The notes: a model not told the origin generated them from the sequence alone. A stretch of DNA of 64,000 bases from CAZLMG01 sp964560765 (GCA_964560765.1 CAZLMG010000014.1:1-64000), one strand, 5' to 3'; positions 34,403 to 43,671 are shown, counted from the stretch's first letter. A program made the numbers and translations.

Positions 34403-35461
34403 CTATTCATGGCAGGCACAAACGCGTCGCGCTTGTGCTTCCGCGTCATCAGCCTGAGTCGGGGCGTTGTCCCACATAAACAGGTCTCCCCCCGTTGGGG
34501 AAAAGTAGCAGCCCATGCCAAACCCGGTCGTGGTGTTTAACTCCTTGGTTAATCCAGTTAGCAGACTCAATAAGGCGGTGCATCGGCCCTTGTTGTCGCC
34601 ATCATTTGTCGCTGCACCCTTGCCAATCAATTCAACTGTGGCGTCGCTGAGGGTCATGACCTTGCCTGAGCACACGTCCAAGCAATTCTCGCCCACTTCA
34701 GCAAGAAAATAGCAGCTTTCTTCGTCCTGCTGCAAAGTGACTCCGCCACTCGGGCAGGTTAAGCCTGCTCCGCTGCTTGAACTCGATGAGCTGCTCGATG
34801 TGGAGCTGGATGAGGAGGTGGAGCTAGAGCCCGCCTCTGCGGCTAGCCGATAGACAGCTCCTGGAGATGCGACTCCCAAATCATTGATGGCGCAAATGCG
34901 TACCCAAGCAGATTGAGAGCTATCTTGTCCTTCGAAAATCGCGTTGCGTATCCCTGCGTCCAGAAGTTGGCTTTCACCGCCGCCGCACGTCACTGGCGCA
35001 TCCTCCCCGGCAGTGAACGCCACCGCGTGCCGTAACAAAGCAGAGCTGCTGCTGGCGATAAAACTAGCGACGGCGGTTTCGCTGGTGGACCATGTGGCCG
35101 TCAAAGTGATGATTTCCGCCGGCGAGTCGCTGCGGGTGAATTCGGCAGGAGTCGCATCATTCGGCGCCTGGACAAAGGTGAACGTGTTGCCCATGTATGC
35201 AAAAAGCAACCGAGCGAAGCAAGACGCAGCGGACTCATCACTCACTACGCCAGAGGGGATGTAGAGCTTTTCAGAGTGAAAGATGGCACCTGCGTTGGCG
35301 GCAGCAATCACCGCCAGGTCAAAGGCGCACAACTCGACGAGAATGTCTTGCTCGGCTTCGGTTGGTGCCTGGCCTTTGGCGTCTGATGTTTCCAAGAGAA
35401 TCGGATCGGAGAATGCTTCGAAGTCTTCAGAAAAGTCATTACCGATAGCGTATCGCAGCAT
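34403..35461 (-). CDS. Truncated secreted protein with Ser-rich linker
   Basis: The frame is open to 36070, but beyond 35576 it is antisense to another gene. The supported part, from ATG 35461, is 352 residues without a signal peptide. It contains a fibronectin-like domain (W-S-T-S-E-T-A...W-V-R-I-C-A-I-N-D-L-G-V-A-S-P-G), a run of about 25 residues that is almost all Ser/Thr, and a C-terminal Cys-rich domain ending C-A-C-H-E (residues about 250-352). The 5' end appears lost at a breakpoint near 35576. A frameshift near 35500 is also possible, because another minus frame reads as protein-like there. Confidence 0.6.
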   Translation of the reverse strand: MLRYAIGNDFSEDFEAFSDPILLETSDAKGQAPTEAEQDILVELCAFDLAVIAAANAGAIFHSEKLYIPSGVVSDESAASCFARLLFAYMGNTFTFVQAPNDATPAEFTRSDSPAEIITLTATWSTSETAVASFIASSSSALLRHAVAFTAGEDAPVTCGGGESQLLDAGIRNAIFEGQDSSQSAWVRICAINDLGVASPGAVYRLAAEAGSSSTSSSSSTSSSSSSSSSGAGLTCPSGGVTLQQDEESCYFLAEVGENCLDVCSGKVMTLSDATVELIGKGAATNDGDNKGRCTALLSLLTGLTKELNTTTGFGMGCYFSPTGGDLFMWDNAPTQADDAEAQARRVCACHE

Positions 35462-35575
35462 GGTTCTGGGAAAACGCGTGCCCCAATCGGCATGTGTAAA
35501 GCGCGCGCCGAATTTTTCGTCACTCGTTCTGACGAGATATCCAGGTACAGGTAGCCAGGCAGCCCAACAATCGGG

Positions 35576-36451
35576 TTGATGGATACCGCTGAGACAGAGG
35601 CCGAGTTCAAAGCCTACATTACTAATTACGTCTTTCGCCAGGATACTACCGGCACAGTCGCCGGTCCGGTCTTTTATCGTTACTGGGTAAACATTCTCGA
35701 TGAGGAGTTGGCGAGGCTTGAGAAGCGCATCGCTGCAGACGAGAATGAGCCAGAAAGGTGCTGGAACCAGCCACTGGCGGAGGTTACCAATACGTTCACG
35801 GTCGGTGGTGAAGAGGTTTCCTTTGTGGGTAAATACAATTGCCTTGCCGAAGCCACGGGTGCTGTCACGCCAGAGAATGGCGGCGTCGCAAAGATGTTGT
35901 TTGGCAAGGATGAAACACACTATTACTTTGCGTCCATCACACGCGACGCTGCCGAGTTCAAGCAGAACGAAGGCGAGCGAATTGTGTTTGCGAAGGCCGC
36001 TGCAGATGCCACTACGGCTGAAATCTGGTTTATTGGTCGTTCCTTGCAAGTCGGTCCTGCAGGAAGTCATATTAGAGGTGTCGTCAATCGAATCATGGCT
36101 AACAAAACGACCGGTGCTTTTAGCTATGGCCTATCTGACGAGGGTATTGGTTCGACCAACTGCGCCATGTATGGCAGATCAGACGGGACGAAGCTTAACT
36201 TTCAAGCGCGCACCCCAAAGACAGGTTCCACGAGCGAGTGTCAGGATGTTGAGAATATGACTTGGGGGACCGGCGCCTGTTACGATGCCGCGACGCTTGA
36301 GCCAGCAACAGACTGTGCGGCGCTGGCCACTGTGCCTACTGGCTATGGTGTGTCGCAGCCCTTTAAAGAAATAGATGTCATTGATGTGAAGGAGGACTCG
36401 GAGTCGATTACCGACTTCGACTTCTTAGCTGCGGGTGTGAAAGAGTTCTAG
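35576..36451 (+). CDS. 5'-truncated secreted-type protein
   Basis: 291 residues from TTG 35576 with no ribosome-binding site and no signal peptide; an in-frame TAG lies at 35552. The composition (paired Cys, acidic, beta-rich, C-terminal T-G-A-C-Y-D) matches the lipoproteins around it. The start region is missing. It lies head to head with 34403-35461, with no room for a promoter between them. Function unknown. Confidence 0.6.
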   Translation: MMDTAETEAEFKAYITNYVFRQDTTGTVAGPVFYRYWVNILDEELARLEKRIAADENEPERCWNQPLAEVTNTFTVGGEEVSFVGKYNCLAEATGAVTPENGGVAKMLFGKDETHYYFASITRDAAEFKQNEGERIVFAKAAADATTAEIWFIGRSLQVGPAGSHIRGVVNRIMANKTTGAFSYGLSDEGIGSTNCAMYGRSDGTKLNFQARTPKTGSTSECQDVENMTWGTGACYDAATLEPATDCAALATVPTGYGVSQPFKEIDVIDVKEDSESITDFDFLAAGVKEF

Positions 36452-36505
36452 TTCTGCAGCGATCATCACTCACGATTCGACCTCCTGATTTTCGTTAACA
36501 GTTGG

Positions 36506-36529
36506 CGCGCCCCTGATGGGGGCGCGTTT
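36506..36529. terminator. Bidirectional terminator
   Basis: CGCGCCCC / GGGGCGCG with a 5-base loop followed by TTTCTTC, between the convergent genes ending at 36451 (plus) and 36539 (minus). Confidence 0.75.
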
Positions 36530-36538
36530 CTTCTTGAG

Positions 36539-37351
36539 TCAGAGTAGCCAATCGTCCATCAGTCTTCCATCAATCACGACATCCATCTTTAGATTGTAAT
36601 ATCCAGCAGCAATCGCACGGCGTACGATTTCGCCGTAGACAAAGCTCGAAGAGACGACCCCCTGGACTCTTAGTTGTGGATTTCCACCCGACCCCAACAG
36701 CGAGATATGTAACCTCGGAAGGGCACTTGCGACTGCTGGTGACTCCGCTAGTGCCATAATGAGTCGCGTCAGCGGTGAGTCGATAGCTAGTTCAACAAAC
36801 ACTTTTCCTTCATCCAAAGTCTCAATCAACCAGGACAAGGACTCATTGAGTTCCGCTCTCCAAATCGTGACTCCGGTTTCGTTTCCATATCGCCAGTATC
36901 TGACGCCATCGGGCCTCTCTGTGACGGAAAATGCAGGATCCGAACGCCGTGGAGCGCGGTCCAATTCCGTGTCAATCTTAATTTCCTTGCAGCGACCGCC
37001 ATAGCCGCGGCCGGCGCACGGCGTTATGCTTTCTTCAAGAAGCGCCAAAGTGACGCCATGTGGGTCAACAAACTCCACGCGCGTTCGACCATGACGCAGA
37101 CTATCTTCAATGTTCACGCCACCGACAATCCGATCCATTTTCATGACCGTGACTTTTGGGTCGGATGGCGTCGATGGTCTGATTCCAGGCGGAAGATAGT
37201 AAATTCCTCGCTCATTCAACATCTGTGTGATGTATCGAAAGAGATGCGGAGGGCTGTAGAATTGATACTCCGGTAGCTGCGCTTGTCCCGAGACAGCAAA
37301 GCCTGAAAGTACAAGTAGCATTAAGGTTCTGGCTAAGAAACGGACTTGCAT
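36539..37351 (-). CDS. Secreted protein, possible BON-like end
   Basis: 270 residues. A signal peptide (about 24 residues, G-Q-A-Q) is followed by a mixed protein. The final about 75 residues have the pattern of a BON-like phospholipid-binding fold (L-R-V-x-G-V-V, a helix, then a G-Y-Y-N-L-K-M strand). Only two Cys. No clear family. The call of a BON-like end is tentative. Confidence 0.6.
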   Translation of the reverse strand: MQVRFLARTLMLLVLSGFAVSGQAQLPEYQFYSPPHLFRYITQMLNERGIYYLPPGIRPSTPSDPKVTVMKMDRIVGGVNIEDSLRHGRTRVEFVDPHGVTLALLEESITPCAGRGYGGRCKEIKIDTELDRAPRRSDPAFSVTERPDGVRYWRYGNETGVTIWRAELNESLSWLIETLDEGKVFVELAIDSPLTRLIMALAESPAVASALPRLHISLLGSGGNPQLRVQGVVSSSFVYGEIVRRAIAAGYYNLKMDVVIDGRLMDDWLL

Positions 37352-37418
37352 GACCCCTCCCCATTGGCGACGGGAGGCATGGATACAAGTTGTGTGCCAA
37401 GAACTGACCCCGTGAAAT
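37352..37418. other. Short spacer before the transposase remnant
   Basis: No feature seen. It is part of a region from 37.4 to 39.9 kb with several gene fragments and no full-length mobile element. Confidence 0.3.
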
Positions 37419-37817
37419 GTGGTTTGGGTACTCCCATGTCACTTCCAACATCTTGGTAGTTCGAAACACGGCTCTCAGGCTCATGATCTCATCGTCAGCA
37501 TCATGCATCATCTTTGGGCCTATGCAAACCTTGTGCGCTACCACGACTCAAGCGATGGCAGCATCGTCGGCAGACGAAGAGCTCAAGGTCGGAGCGAACT
37601 GAAGAGCGTCTTCATGGGCGCCGCCTTGAAAGTGATCATTTCGCCAAACGAAACCAGCTTGAAGCAATGTTACCAATACTTAGTCATGAAAAGACATCTT
37701 GATGCACGGAAAGCTCGAAAGGCCTTAGTCAGAAAAATTGCAGCTGTGACCCTGGTCATCATGAAGAAGAAAGTGAAATACAATGACAAGCTCGTAAAGG
37801 ACTCGATTGGGTCCTAA
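37419..37817 (+). mobile_element. IS110-type transposase C-terminal remnant
   Basis: From about 37550 on, the 132-residue frame shows the C-terminal IS110/IS116 (Transposase_20) pattern. That is a G-R-R-R-A-Q-G-R-S-E-L-K-S...M-G-A-A-L helix, then Y-x-x-L...K-A-R-K-A-L-V-R-K-I-A-A-V-T-L-V-I-M and a short basic tail. The catalytic N-terminal half is missing and the first about 40 residues look non-coding, so it is a dead fragment. Confidence 0.6.
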
Positions 37818-38265
37818 GCAGCAGACGGAACAATTCGTCTGCTGACAAGGATTCGGAGAAAAGGACCAATCCATTTCATGATCTCTTGATGCAAAACTCA
37901 AAAGAGTTTTGTCGGCATTAGATCCAGATTTCGACGACTGTCCAACTCCGACTTAGATCCAAAATCGTCATGGCACTTGATGCCCAGACAAACGAATGAA
38001 AGACCAAAAAAGTCTACACGACGAGTAAACGGCAGCGATTGTTCCTAAAGGAATTCATCGAAGGAGGTGCAGAAATGGCTCTGCTTGGATCCTTTTGTTT
38101 TTTTGTTGCAGTTTTCTACAAATGAAATGGAAACGTTTGAACACACCAAGTGCAAACCCGTATCGATTGCCGTTCATTGTTTACCACAATCAGCGACTAG
38201 AAGGGATGGTACCCCAGATCGCTTAGGGGGTACCCAAAGCACAGTTAACGGCACCAGTTTACAAG
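37818..38265. other. Non-coding stretch after the IS remnant
   Basis: 450 bases without a supported gene. A 9-bp hairpin (CAGCAGACG / CGTCTGCTG, 37819-37844) directly follows the remnant stop and could be an old element end. Several short A/T-rich runs but no clear promoter. Confidence 0.4.
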
Positions 38266-39339
38266 TTATTCAGCGCGGACTGTGGCAATTATGGCGGCAA
38301 GAGTCTGCGGGTTTGGTGCAAGCTCTGTGGGTTGCCAACTCGGCCAAGATTGCGCTTGCAAATCCACCAACAACGCTTCAATCGCTTCGCAGTGACTCTG
38401 TGAGCCGTACCACTTTGGTTGAGCCAGATCATCCAAAAAGACACCGATCATGTAAGCAATGAGTTGCTGTGATCGCGCAGTACTAGCCCCACTCGCAAAG
38501 ACACTTGCGAAGGTCTCCGCACATCGACTCACAAGCGAATGACTTAACTGGTACCCGGAAAATTCAGCGCCAAAGATGTGATCAACTTTGTCGTGGGTCC
38601 CGAAGAATGGTAACTGACTGTGCAGCATCAGTTTCGCTTGAGTCTGTGCGATCACGCTACTTAGCTCCCACTCGTTAGCAATCAGATAGTTCAAAGGGGC
38701 TGATTCGGTCACGGCAAGAGCTGTCCTCAGCAACCAGTCGCGCACGATGACCAACTGGAATCCCTGCCGCTGCAGCCGCTGCGCCACCTGTGCTGGATAG
38801 ATCACGATCTGGCGAAGTAATCCGTCAGCGGCGAATGACGATTCATGCAACAGTACGGCCAACGCCTCTGTGCGTGGCGTAAACTCGGCCCCATCCAGCT
38901 GCTGCACACATAAGCCAAACCCAAGCTGCGGATGCTGCCGAACTTCGACCCAATAGGGGTTCTCGTCGTCTGCGGGCAGCTCCACGCCCAAATGGGGACT
39001 CAGCCGATCAAAAACCGGATTCCCAAGTTCAAAGCGAAGTCCAATGACTGTGCACAGAGACGTCATGGCGGGATCATCGACGTAGCGAATGATCTTATTA
39101 AGCTGCATCACCTTGTCGCGCAGCCGCGGCATGATTCGATCGTTATCGATGGCTGTTGATCCATCAACGAACTCGGTGATTTGCGCCGCGTTCATCACTC
39201 CGCAAGGCCTAGGTCGCGTGTCAAGGTGAGGCGCTAACGCATGACGCTCGATCAACTTATTCACTTCTACGAAACGGCGAAACGCGGCCACCAGGTTTGA
39301 GTTCCTCGGAAGTTGTGGCTCGAACAGGCGATGGATCAT
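38266..39339 (-). CDS. Cytoplasmic protein of unknown function
   Basis: 357 residues, no signal peptide or transmembrane segment. Notable short motifs are F-G-T-H-D-K-V-D-H-I-F-G near 245-256 and a W-V-E-V near 128-131, but I do not recognise the family. Its first 43 bases overlap the LysR fragment on the other strand. Confidence 0.68.
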   Translation of the reverse strand: MIHRLFEPQLPRNSNLVAAFRRFVEVNKLIERHALAPHLDTRPRPCGVMNAAQITEFVDGSTAIDNDRIMPRLRDKVMQLNKIIRYVDDPAMTSLCTVIGLRFELGNPVFDRLSPHLGVELPADDENPYWVEVRQHPQLGFGLCVQQLDGAEFTPRTEALAVLLHESSFAADGLLRQIVIYPAQVAQRLQRQGFQLVIVRDWLLRTALAVTESAPLNYLIANEWELSSVIAQTQAKLMLHSQLPFFGTHDKVDHIFGAEFSGYQLSHSLVSRCAETFASVFASGASTARSQQLIAYMIGVFLDDLAQPKWYGSQSHCEAIEALLVDLQAQSWPSWQPTELAPNPQTLAAIIATVRAE

Positions 39340-39848
39340 TGCAGTTTGGCGTCTGTTTTAGCCCGCAAAAGAATCCGCATGTAGAGATCAGAATCCTACG
39401 CGAAGGTCAGTTGAAAATATACTTGCGCAAGGGGCATCCCCTGCTGAGGCAGGCGAAGCCGCTGCCGCAGTTGAATAGCTATGCCGCAGTCTTGCCGAAA
39501 GCATTCGTCGGAATTGATGTTTGCGAGAGCCATCCCACCTTCGACTCGCACGGTATTCGTCCGCGCAGTTCCTTCGCAATTGACTCGTACGATGTGGCGA
39601 TGCAGCTGGTCAAGCAATCAGATGATTGGGGTTTTTTTCCAGAGGAAGTTGCCGCACGAGCCGGATCGAGCCTGGTCGCGCTACCCCTTCCCAGAACATG
39701 GCAAGCCCCCTACAATATCAGCGCGGTTTGGGCGAAGGAGCGTCGTCTGGACTCGGGTCTGACAAAATTACTGAAGCTTTTGTTAGATGCCAGCAGCTCG
39801 CCAACAAAGAGCCCAGCTCGCCGTCCTGGCCCCGCTGCCAAACATTAA
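39297..39848 (+). pseudogene. LysR-family regulator fragment
   Basis: 183 residues matching the C-terminal effector-binding domain of LysR-type regulators (F-G-V-C-F-S-P, L-K-I-Y-L-R-K-G-H-P-L-L, then a D-S-Y-D-V-A-M-Q-L-V and P-E-E-V-A block). The DNA-binding N-terminus is missing: upstream is the start of another gene on the opposite strand. The frame overlaps the 3' end of the lipoprotein at 39718 by 131 bases. A remnant without function. Confidence 0.72.
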
Positions 39849-40254
39849 CGCGCGGTTTCATGTTCTTAGTTGGCTGGTAGTTCACATATAGATAGTGATC
39901 GCCAATGTAGGCTGAGCAATGGGGAAGTGAGTCAGGGCCGTCCAAACACGTGAGATCAATCTTCCCAGGAACCAGAAGGTTCGCCGATAGTTTAACGGTC
40001 AGGCTTTTGATCCCTCCAAACCCAAATACAGACCAGTCAGATCCTGTTTTTCCATGGACGAAGATATGGCACTTTTCCCCGCTCCCATCTTGACTTGTAT
40101 TTCCGGTGAAGAGCCCAAGTTTACTCAGGCTAACGCCGGGAGAATTTGAGGCTGCGGGGTCAGAGTCTGTGCTAGAACTGGAACTCGGTGTGCGGCATCC
40201 GGAGAGCGCTGCAGCAATAATGGCGATGGTGGAAATCGTTAACTTGGATATCAT
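39718..40254 (-). CDS. Orphan lipoprotein
   Basis: ATG 40254 follows AGAGGA. The 178-residue product has a signal peptide with lipobox L-S-G-C (Cys19) and a Ser-rich linker. The mature part has several Cys (two near C-L-D-G...H-C-S-A). The last 44 residues overlap the opposite-strand LysR fragment and may be a read-through tail: the natural end may be earlier. Family unknown. Confidence 0.62.
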   Translation of the reverse strand: MISKLTISTIAIIAAALSGCRTPSSSSSTDSDPAASNSPGVSLSKLGLFTGNTSQDGSGEKCHIFVHGKTGSDWSVFGFGGIKSLTVKLSANLLVPGKIDLTCLDGPDSLPHCSAYIGDHYLYVNYQPTKNMKPRVNVWQRGQDGELGSLLASCWHLTKASVILSDPSPDDAPSPKPR

Positions 40255-40607
40255 GGTTTTCCTCTTGGTTGTCATCACATGAACATTGCGCGATGGCCCG
40301 CTTTCACGAATCAAAGTCTTCAAGTTCGCGGCCAGCTGGGGCCGCGATCATGCAGTGATGGCAACACATCATATTCTATGATGATGCATCGGCATCGACA
40401 TGTTGAGATCTACTTCCAAAGTAGATGCTTTGCTGAACAGTAAATTTGCAGATCACGACGATTCGCTATCAATGTCTATTAGGTTAGGCTGAGCACTGGT
40501 GCGCTATCTTGTGGTTGATGGCGCATAATGGAAGAAAACGGCTGAAAGATTGGCAAATTCAGGACCCTGCCGTTGACCCGGACCACGTTCAGCATGACTC
40601 CAAGTTC
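40255..40607. other. Intergenic region
   Basis: About 350 bases between two minus-strand lipoprotein genes. Upstream of ATG 40254 it should hold a promoter; I see no clear -10/-35, repeat or gene. Confidence 0.35.
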
Positions 40608-41588
40608 CTAATTTGCATAGCCGTGCCGACCACTAAGCGTCTCCCGACCATTAGACACTCGGTAAACGGGTGCGAATCCACCCCGATAATCCATCGCGCC
40701 TTGCCAACCATCCATGCTGAATTTTATTCGGCCTGAGGTAGAGTACCGCTGACCAATAGCCAGCAGCATCCCGTCATACTCAAATTGATTTAACTGACTA
40801 TAGGTTGGCGATTGTGGCGATGCTGCTGTATGTGAGACAGTTTTTCTGGTGATGATGCATTCCGAGTTGGAGAAGTTTCCAGGCGTGGTCGCCGTCCATA
40901 CACATGGACTACCATCGCGCTGCATTTCAGCGTCGATCGAAACGAGTTGATACCTATTTTGAGCGTTATCCTGAACATAGGTATAGTCGGTGGTGATCTT
41001 GGACTGTTGAATGTAGGAAATGCGCGGAGCATTTCTGCATACCTGCATGACTCTTTCGCGAGTCGCGATCTGAAAAGCCGACCTTCCGTTTAGGTGATTA
41101 AGTGACAGCCCTTCACAATGAATTGCGAAGTATACTCGGCCAACCATTTGATTCATGACAGTCGACTCATGATGGTTAGCCATACATTCCATCATGGATG
41201 ACGGATTCACTTCAGCCATTGCCACATCGCCTTTTGCTCGGATCAGCTGATTGGCCATGGCGCGCTGCTGGCATTGATCAAAATCCAAGTCGACTGGCTC
41301 TAATGCTAGAAATTTCGAATCGCCTTCCACAAGATCTCGAATGTCCAGCGCCGAAGCTTCTCGTCTATGGGATGGTGTACCTAAATCTACTGCAGTTAGA
41401 AAGCCGCGTATTTCTAAGCGCGCTCCCGAAGCGATGATGGAATCCTGCTGTGTTCTATCGAGCGGTCCACCCTGTCCCACACTTGGTAGTTCTGCTTTCT
41501 TGTCCTGTGTCTCTTCCCTGGTAACGGTTTTACCGCAGCCGATCGCAAGCAAGCCGAGTGCTAGCAGGTGAGCGTGGATGAAGGTCAT
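40608..41588 (-). CDS. Orphan lipoprotein, 326 residues
   Basis: ATG 41588. The signal peptide ends in A-I-G-C (Cys18). The mature protein has about six Cys, a M-M-E-C-M-A-N-H-H-E-S motif and an internal Q-L-V-S-I-D-A-E-M strand, but no recognisable family. Likely a periplasmic or outer-membrane-anchored protein. Confidence 0.75.
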   Translation of the reverse strand: MTFIHAHLLALGLLAIGCGKTVTREETQDKKAELPSVGQGGPLDRTQQDSIIASGARLEIRGFLTAVDLGTPSHRREASALDIRDLVEGDSKFLALEPVDLDFDQCQQRAMANQLIRAKGDVAMAEVNPSSMMECMANHHESTVMNQMVGRVYFAIHCEGLSLNHLNGRSAFQIATRERVMQVCRNAPRISYIQQSKITTDYTYVQDNAQNRYQLVSIDAEMQRDGSPCVWTATTPGNFSNSECIITRKTVSHTAASPQSPTYSQLNQFEYDGMLLAIGQRYSTSGRIKFSMDGWQGAMDYRGGFAPVYRVSNGRETLSGRHGYAN

Positions 41589-41772
41589 GATCGATCTCCT
41601 CTATGGATTCCTATCGCCGTCCTCGCTAGTACCTAGCAACCGCTGTGCCACGCAGATTTACTGTTGTATTGTTTGCAATTTACCGCCGATTGGGGCATTC
41701 CTGGAGATTCGTGGGAACATGGGTAACGTGGCCAAGAAGGCATGCCCAAAAGGACACACCTTCAAGTCTTGG

Positions 41773-42000
41773 TCAGCTATTCTTTTTGAATATGCTGCTG
41801 GATTTGGATGCCGATAGCCATTCATTGACTTCTTCTTCTGCCTGCTCCTTTTTATGACCGTATTGCTGTTGAATCTTGCCGACCAGGCGGTCTTTTTTTC
41901 CGGAGATCTGTTCTAGATCGTCGTCGCTCAACTTGCCCCATTTCTCTCGGATCGTACCTTTGAATTCTTTCCACTTTCCTTCGACTTGGTCCCAATTCAT
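41773..42000 (-). CDS. CsbD-like stress protein
   Basis: The true start is ATG 42000 with GGGGGC upstream. The 75-residue product is a CsbD/YjbJ-type protein: M-N-W-D-Q-V-E-G-K-W-K-E-F-K-G, then a G-K-L-S-D-D-D-L segment and G-K-x-D-x-L-x-G-K-I-Q. Members are small, highly charged general stress proteins of unknown action. It is divergent from the DUF3309 and OmpA-like genes. Confidence 0.9.
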   Translation of the reverse strand: MNWDQVEGKWKEFKGTIREKWGKLSDDDLEQISGKKDRLVGKIQQQYGHKKEQAEEEVNEWLSASKSSSIFKKNS

Positions 42001-42462
42001 TTCAGCCCCCAACTTGTTTCAGATCGATCATTCTCAGACACCGATAGCGCTGCGCTATGTGCATGTATTGTGCCGTCGAGGGTGTTGTCGTATCTTTTCT
42101 TGGTCTACTCGCAATTCTTCTTTCACATAGCGAGCTTTCGCGCATCGAAGTGATCGATGTGGCTCTAAACGGGCCGTGTTCTCGTTCTGATGGCGCTTTG
42201 AAACGCCATTGAATCATTGCACCCTGTTCCGTAATTGCTGCATTACGAACCCATGACGACTGGCGTCGACCTACGTGATTAACGCTGACGTCGATGCATC
42301 ATCCAATGGCGTTAATCAAAGGTAATTTGCGCCATAGCCGCGCGTCAGTTCGATCCAATTGCGATCCCTCCTGATGCTTTGGCTCAATACTTGCTCTGCG
42401 GGCTTTTGTGGTGGAGGTCCTGCTTTCAGGATTTCCCGGATGTCTTGTGCATGGAGAGTTGT
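42001..42462. promoter_or_regulatory. Divergent stress-gene region with inverted repeat
   Basis: 460 bases between csbD-like (minus) and the DUF3309 gene (plus). It contains a perfect 10-bp inverted repeat, TGATTAACGC at 42276-42285 and GCGTTAATCA at 42309-42318, plus a 6-bp hairpin (ATGGCG / CGCCAT, 42190-42209). The repeat is a candidate operator. Confidence 0.4.
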
Positions 42463-42621
42463 ATGTCAATGTCGATGATATTGCTGATTGTGCTTCTACT
42501 GATACTTCTCGGGACGTTGCCCACTTGGCCGCATAGCCGTAGTTGGGGATATGGCCCGAGTGGACTTCTTGGAGTTGTACTTGTAGTCATGTTGGTCTTG
42601 TTAATCATGGGGCGCATCTGA
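42463..42621 (+). CDS. DUF3309 small membrane protein
   Basis: ATG 42463 has GGAGAG upstream. The 52-residue product has the DUF3309 pattern: an N-terminal hydrophobic segment, L-P-T-W-P-H-S-R-S-W-G-Y-G-P-S-G, then a second hydrophobic segment. Function unknown, but such genes commonly sit with other stress genes. It is 43 bases before the OmpA-like gene. Confidence 0.88.
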   Translation: MSMSMILLIVLLLILLGTLPTWPHSRSWGYGPSGLLGVVLVVMLVLLIMGRI

Positions 42622-42664
42622 GTTCAGAATGAGCCCTGAATTCATTCATTTGCGAGGAGAGACT

Positions 42665-43249
42665 ATGCGACTAGTAATAGCAACTGTTTTGCTTACAGCT
42701 GGGTTCACCTGTCCTGCGGTCCTATTTGCAGCGGCAGATAACACAGAGCCTTCGGCTGCACAGGACTTGAAATCAAAGTTTTATGAACTGCTTGGTAAGG
42801 ATACGGCTAGTATTTCGTTTACTGCTGGCAGTGCGACCGTATCCGAGGGCGAGAGGAAAAACTTGGCTGCGGTTGTTGCCGCTGTTCGCGCTGACGCGAA
42901 TATAGCAACGGCGATTGTTGCGGCTTGGTCGGACAAGAACTACCCAGAAAGCGAAGGTCAAGAGCTCAGCAAGGCTGATCGAAAGCTCGCATATGACCGA
43001 GCCAAGGCCACAGAAAAGGTCTTGCAGGGTCTCGGCGTCAAGAGTGTCGAGATTCACTCCATGGCAGAGCGTCCGACCTGGCTAGGAAAATTATTCAATA
43101 CTGAGGATGCGAAGTTAAAGGGTGAGGGCGTCTTGCGTGACGCCAACGATCAGCTCGACCATGACATTGGCAAAATTCTACGCAACAATGGTGGGCCGGG
43201 GCGAGCTGTAGTCGTTGTCCGGCGCGAAGGCGATCGGACAGTGCACTAA
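42665..43249 (+). CDS. OmpA-like periplasmic protein
   Basis: ATG 42665 follows GAGGAGAG. The 194-residue product has a signal peptide (about 20-24 residues, L-F-A-A) and a domain resembling the OmpA-like peptidoglycan-binding fold (I-S-F-T-A-G-S-A-T-V-S-E-G-E, then an A-Y-D-R-A-K-A-T-E-K-V-L helix). It lacks a beta-barrel. Possibly envelope stress-related, given the csbD/DUF3309 neighbours. The OmpA-like call is moderate. Confidence 0.65.
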   Translation: MRLVIATVLLTAGFTCPAVLFAAADNTEPSAAQDLKSKFYELLGKDTASISFTAGSATVSEGERKNLAAVVAAVRADANIATAIVAAWSDKNYPESEGQELSKADRKLAYDRAKATEKVLQGLGVKSVEIHSMAERPTWLGKLFNTEDAKLKGEGVLRDANDQLDHDIGKILRNNGGPGRAVVVVRREGDRTVH

Positions 43250-43278
43250 GGTTTAGATTGAAATATTTTTCGTACGTA

Positions 43279-43309
43279 GGTCAGTCGGCTGCCGCCGCGA
43301 CTGGCCTTT
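43279..43309 (+). terminator. Terminator after the OmpA-like gene
   Basis: GGTCAGTCG / CGACTGGCC stem with one G-U wobble and a 10-base GC-rich loop, followed by TTTC. It lies 30 bases past the stop codon. Confidence 0.6.
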
Positions 43310-43374
43310 CGCGTTGTAGAATACTCAACAATCATATGGTAACTTGTACCTCTACCATCGAGATGGAGGTGAAG

Positions 43375-43671
43375 ATGCGGCATTTTCTTTTGCTTATTCC
43401 CTTTTGGTTTTTGGCTGCAGCACAAGCCCAGTCGTCGTCTTGGACCGAGCGCTTCATGACGGAAGAATGTGGAATGTCTGAGCGCCAGGCGCAGTTACGT
43501 GCCAGAGCAGCGGCCCAACAGATTGTGGACATGTTGCGCCAACGTTGCGCTGATGAGGATGGGCGATTTGAGAGTCGGCAGCGCGATGGCTATTGCTCGC
43601 CTTATGAAGAAGGCAATTTTCATTGCCCTACGCGGTGCACGGTGAATGGCACAGCGAGTTGCCTGTTTTGA
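43375..43671 (+). CDS. Small secreted Cys-rich protein
   Basis: The start is ATG 43375 with GGAGGTG upstream. The 98-residue product has a signal peptide (about 19 residues, A-Q-A) and six Cys in the mature chain (E-E-C-G, Q-R-C-A, Y-C-S, H-C-P-T-R-C, S-C-L-F). No family known. It lies 11 bases from the convergent protease stop. Confidence 0.68.
   Translation: MRHFLLLIPFWFLAAAQAQSSSWTERFMTEECGMSERQAQLRARAAAQQIVDMLRQRCADEDGRFESRQRDGYCSPYEEGNFHCPTRCTVNGTASCLF

Noticed and set aside
34318..34521. N-terminal extension of the leucine-rich-repeat frame
   Set aside because: It overlaps the opposite-strand gene and lies upstream of a good signal peptide starting at 34317.
34740..34840. Low-complexity AGCTGCTCGATGTGG-type repeat
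   Set aside because: It encodes the Ser/Thr-rich linker of 34403-35461 and is not an independent element.
35577..36070. 5' part of the minus-strand frame beginning at 36070
   Set aside because: Antisense to the plus-strand gene 35576-36451; Cys and Leu-rich shadow composition.
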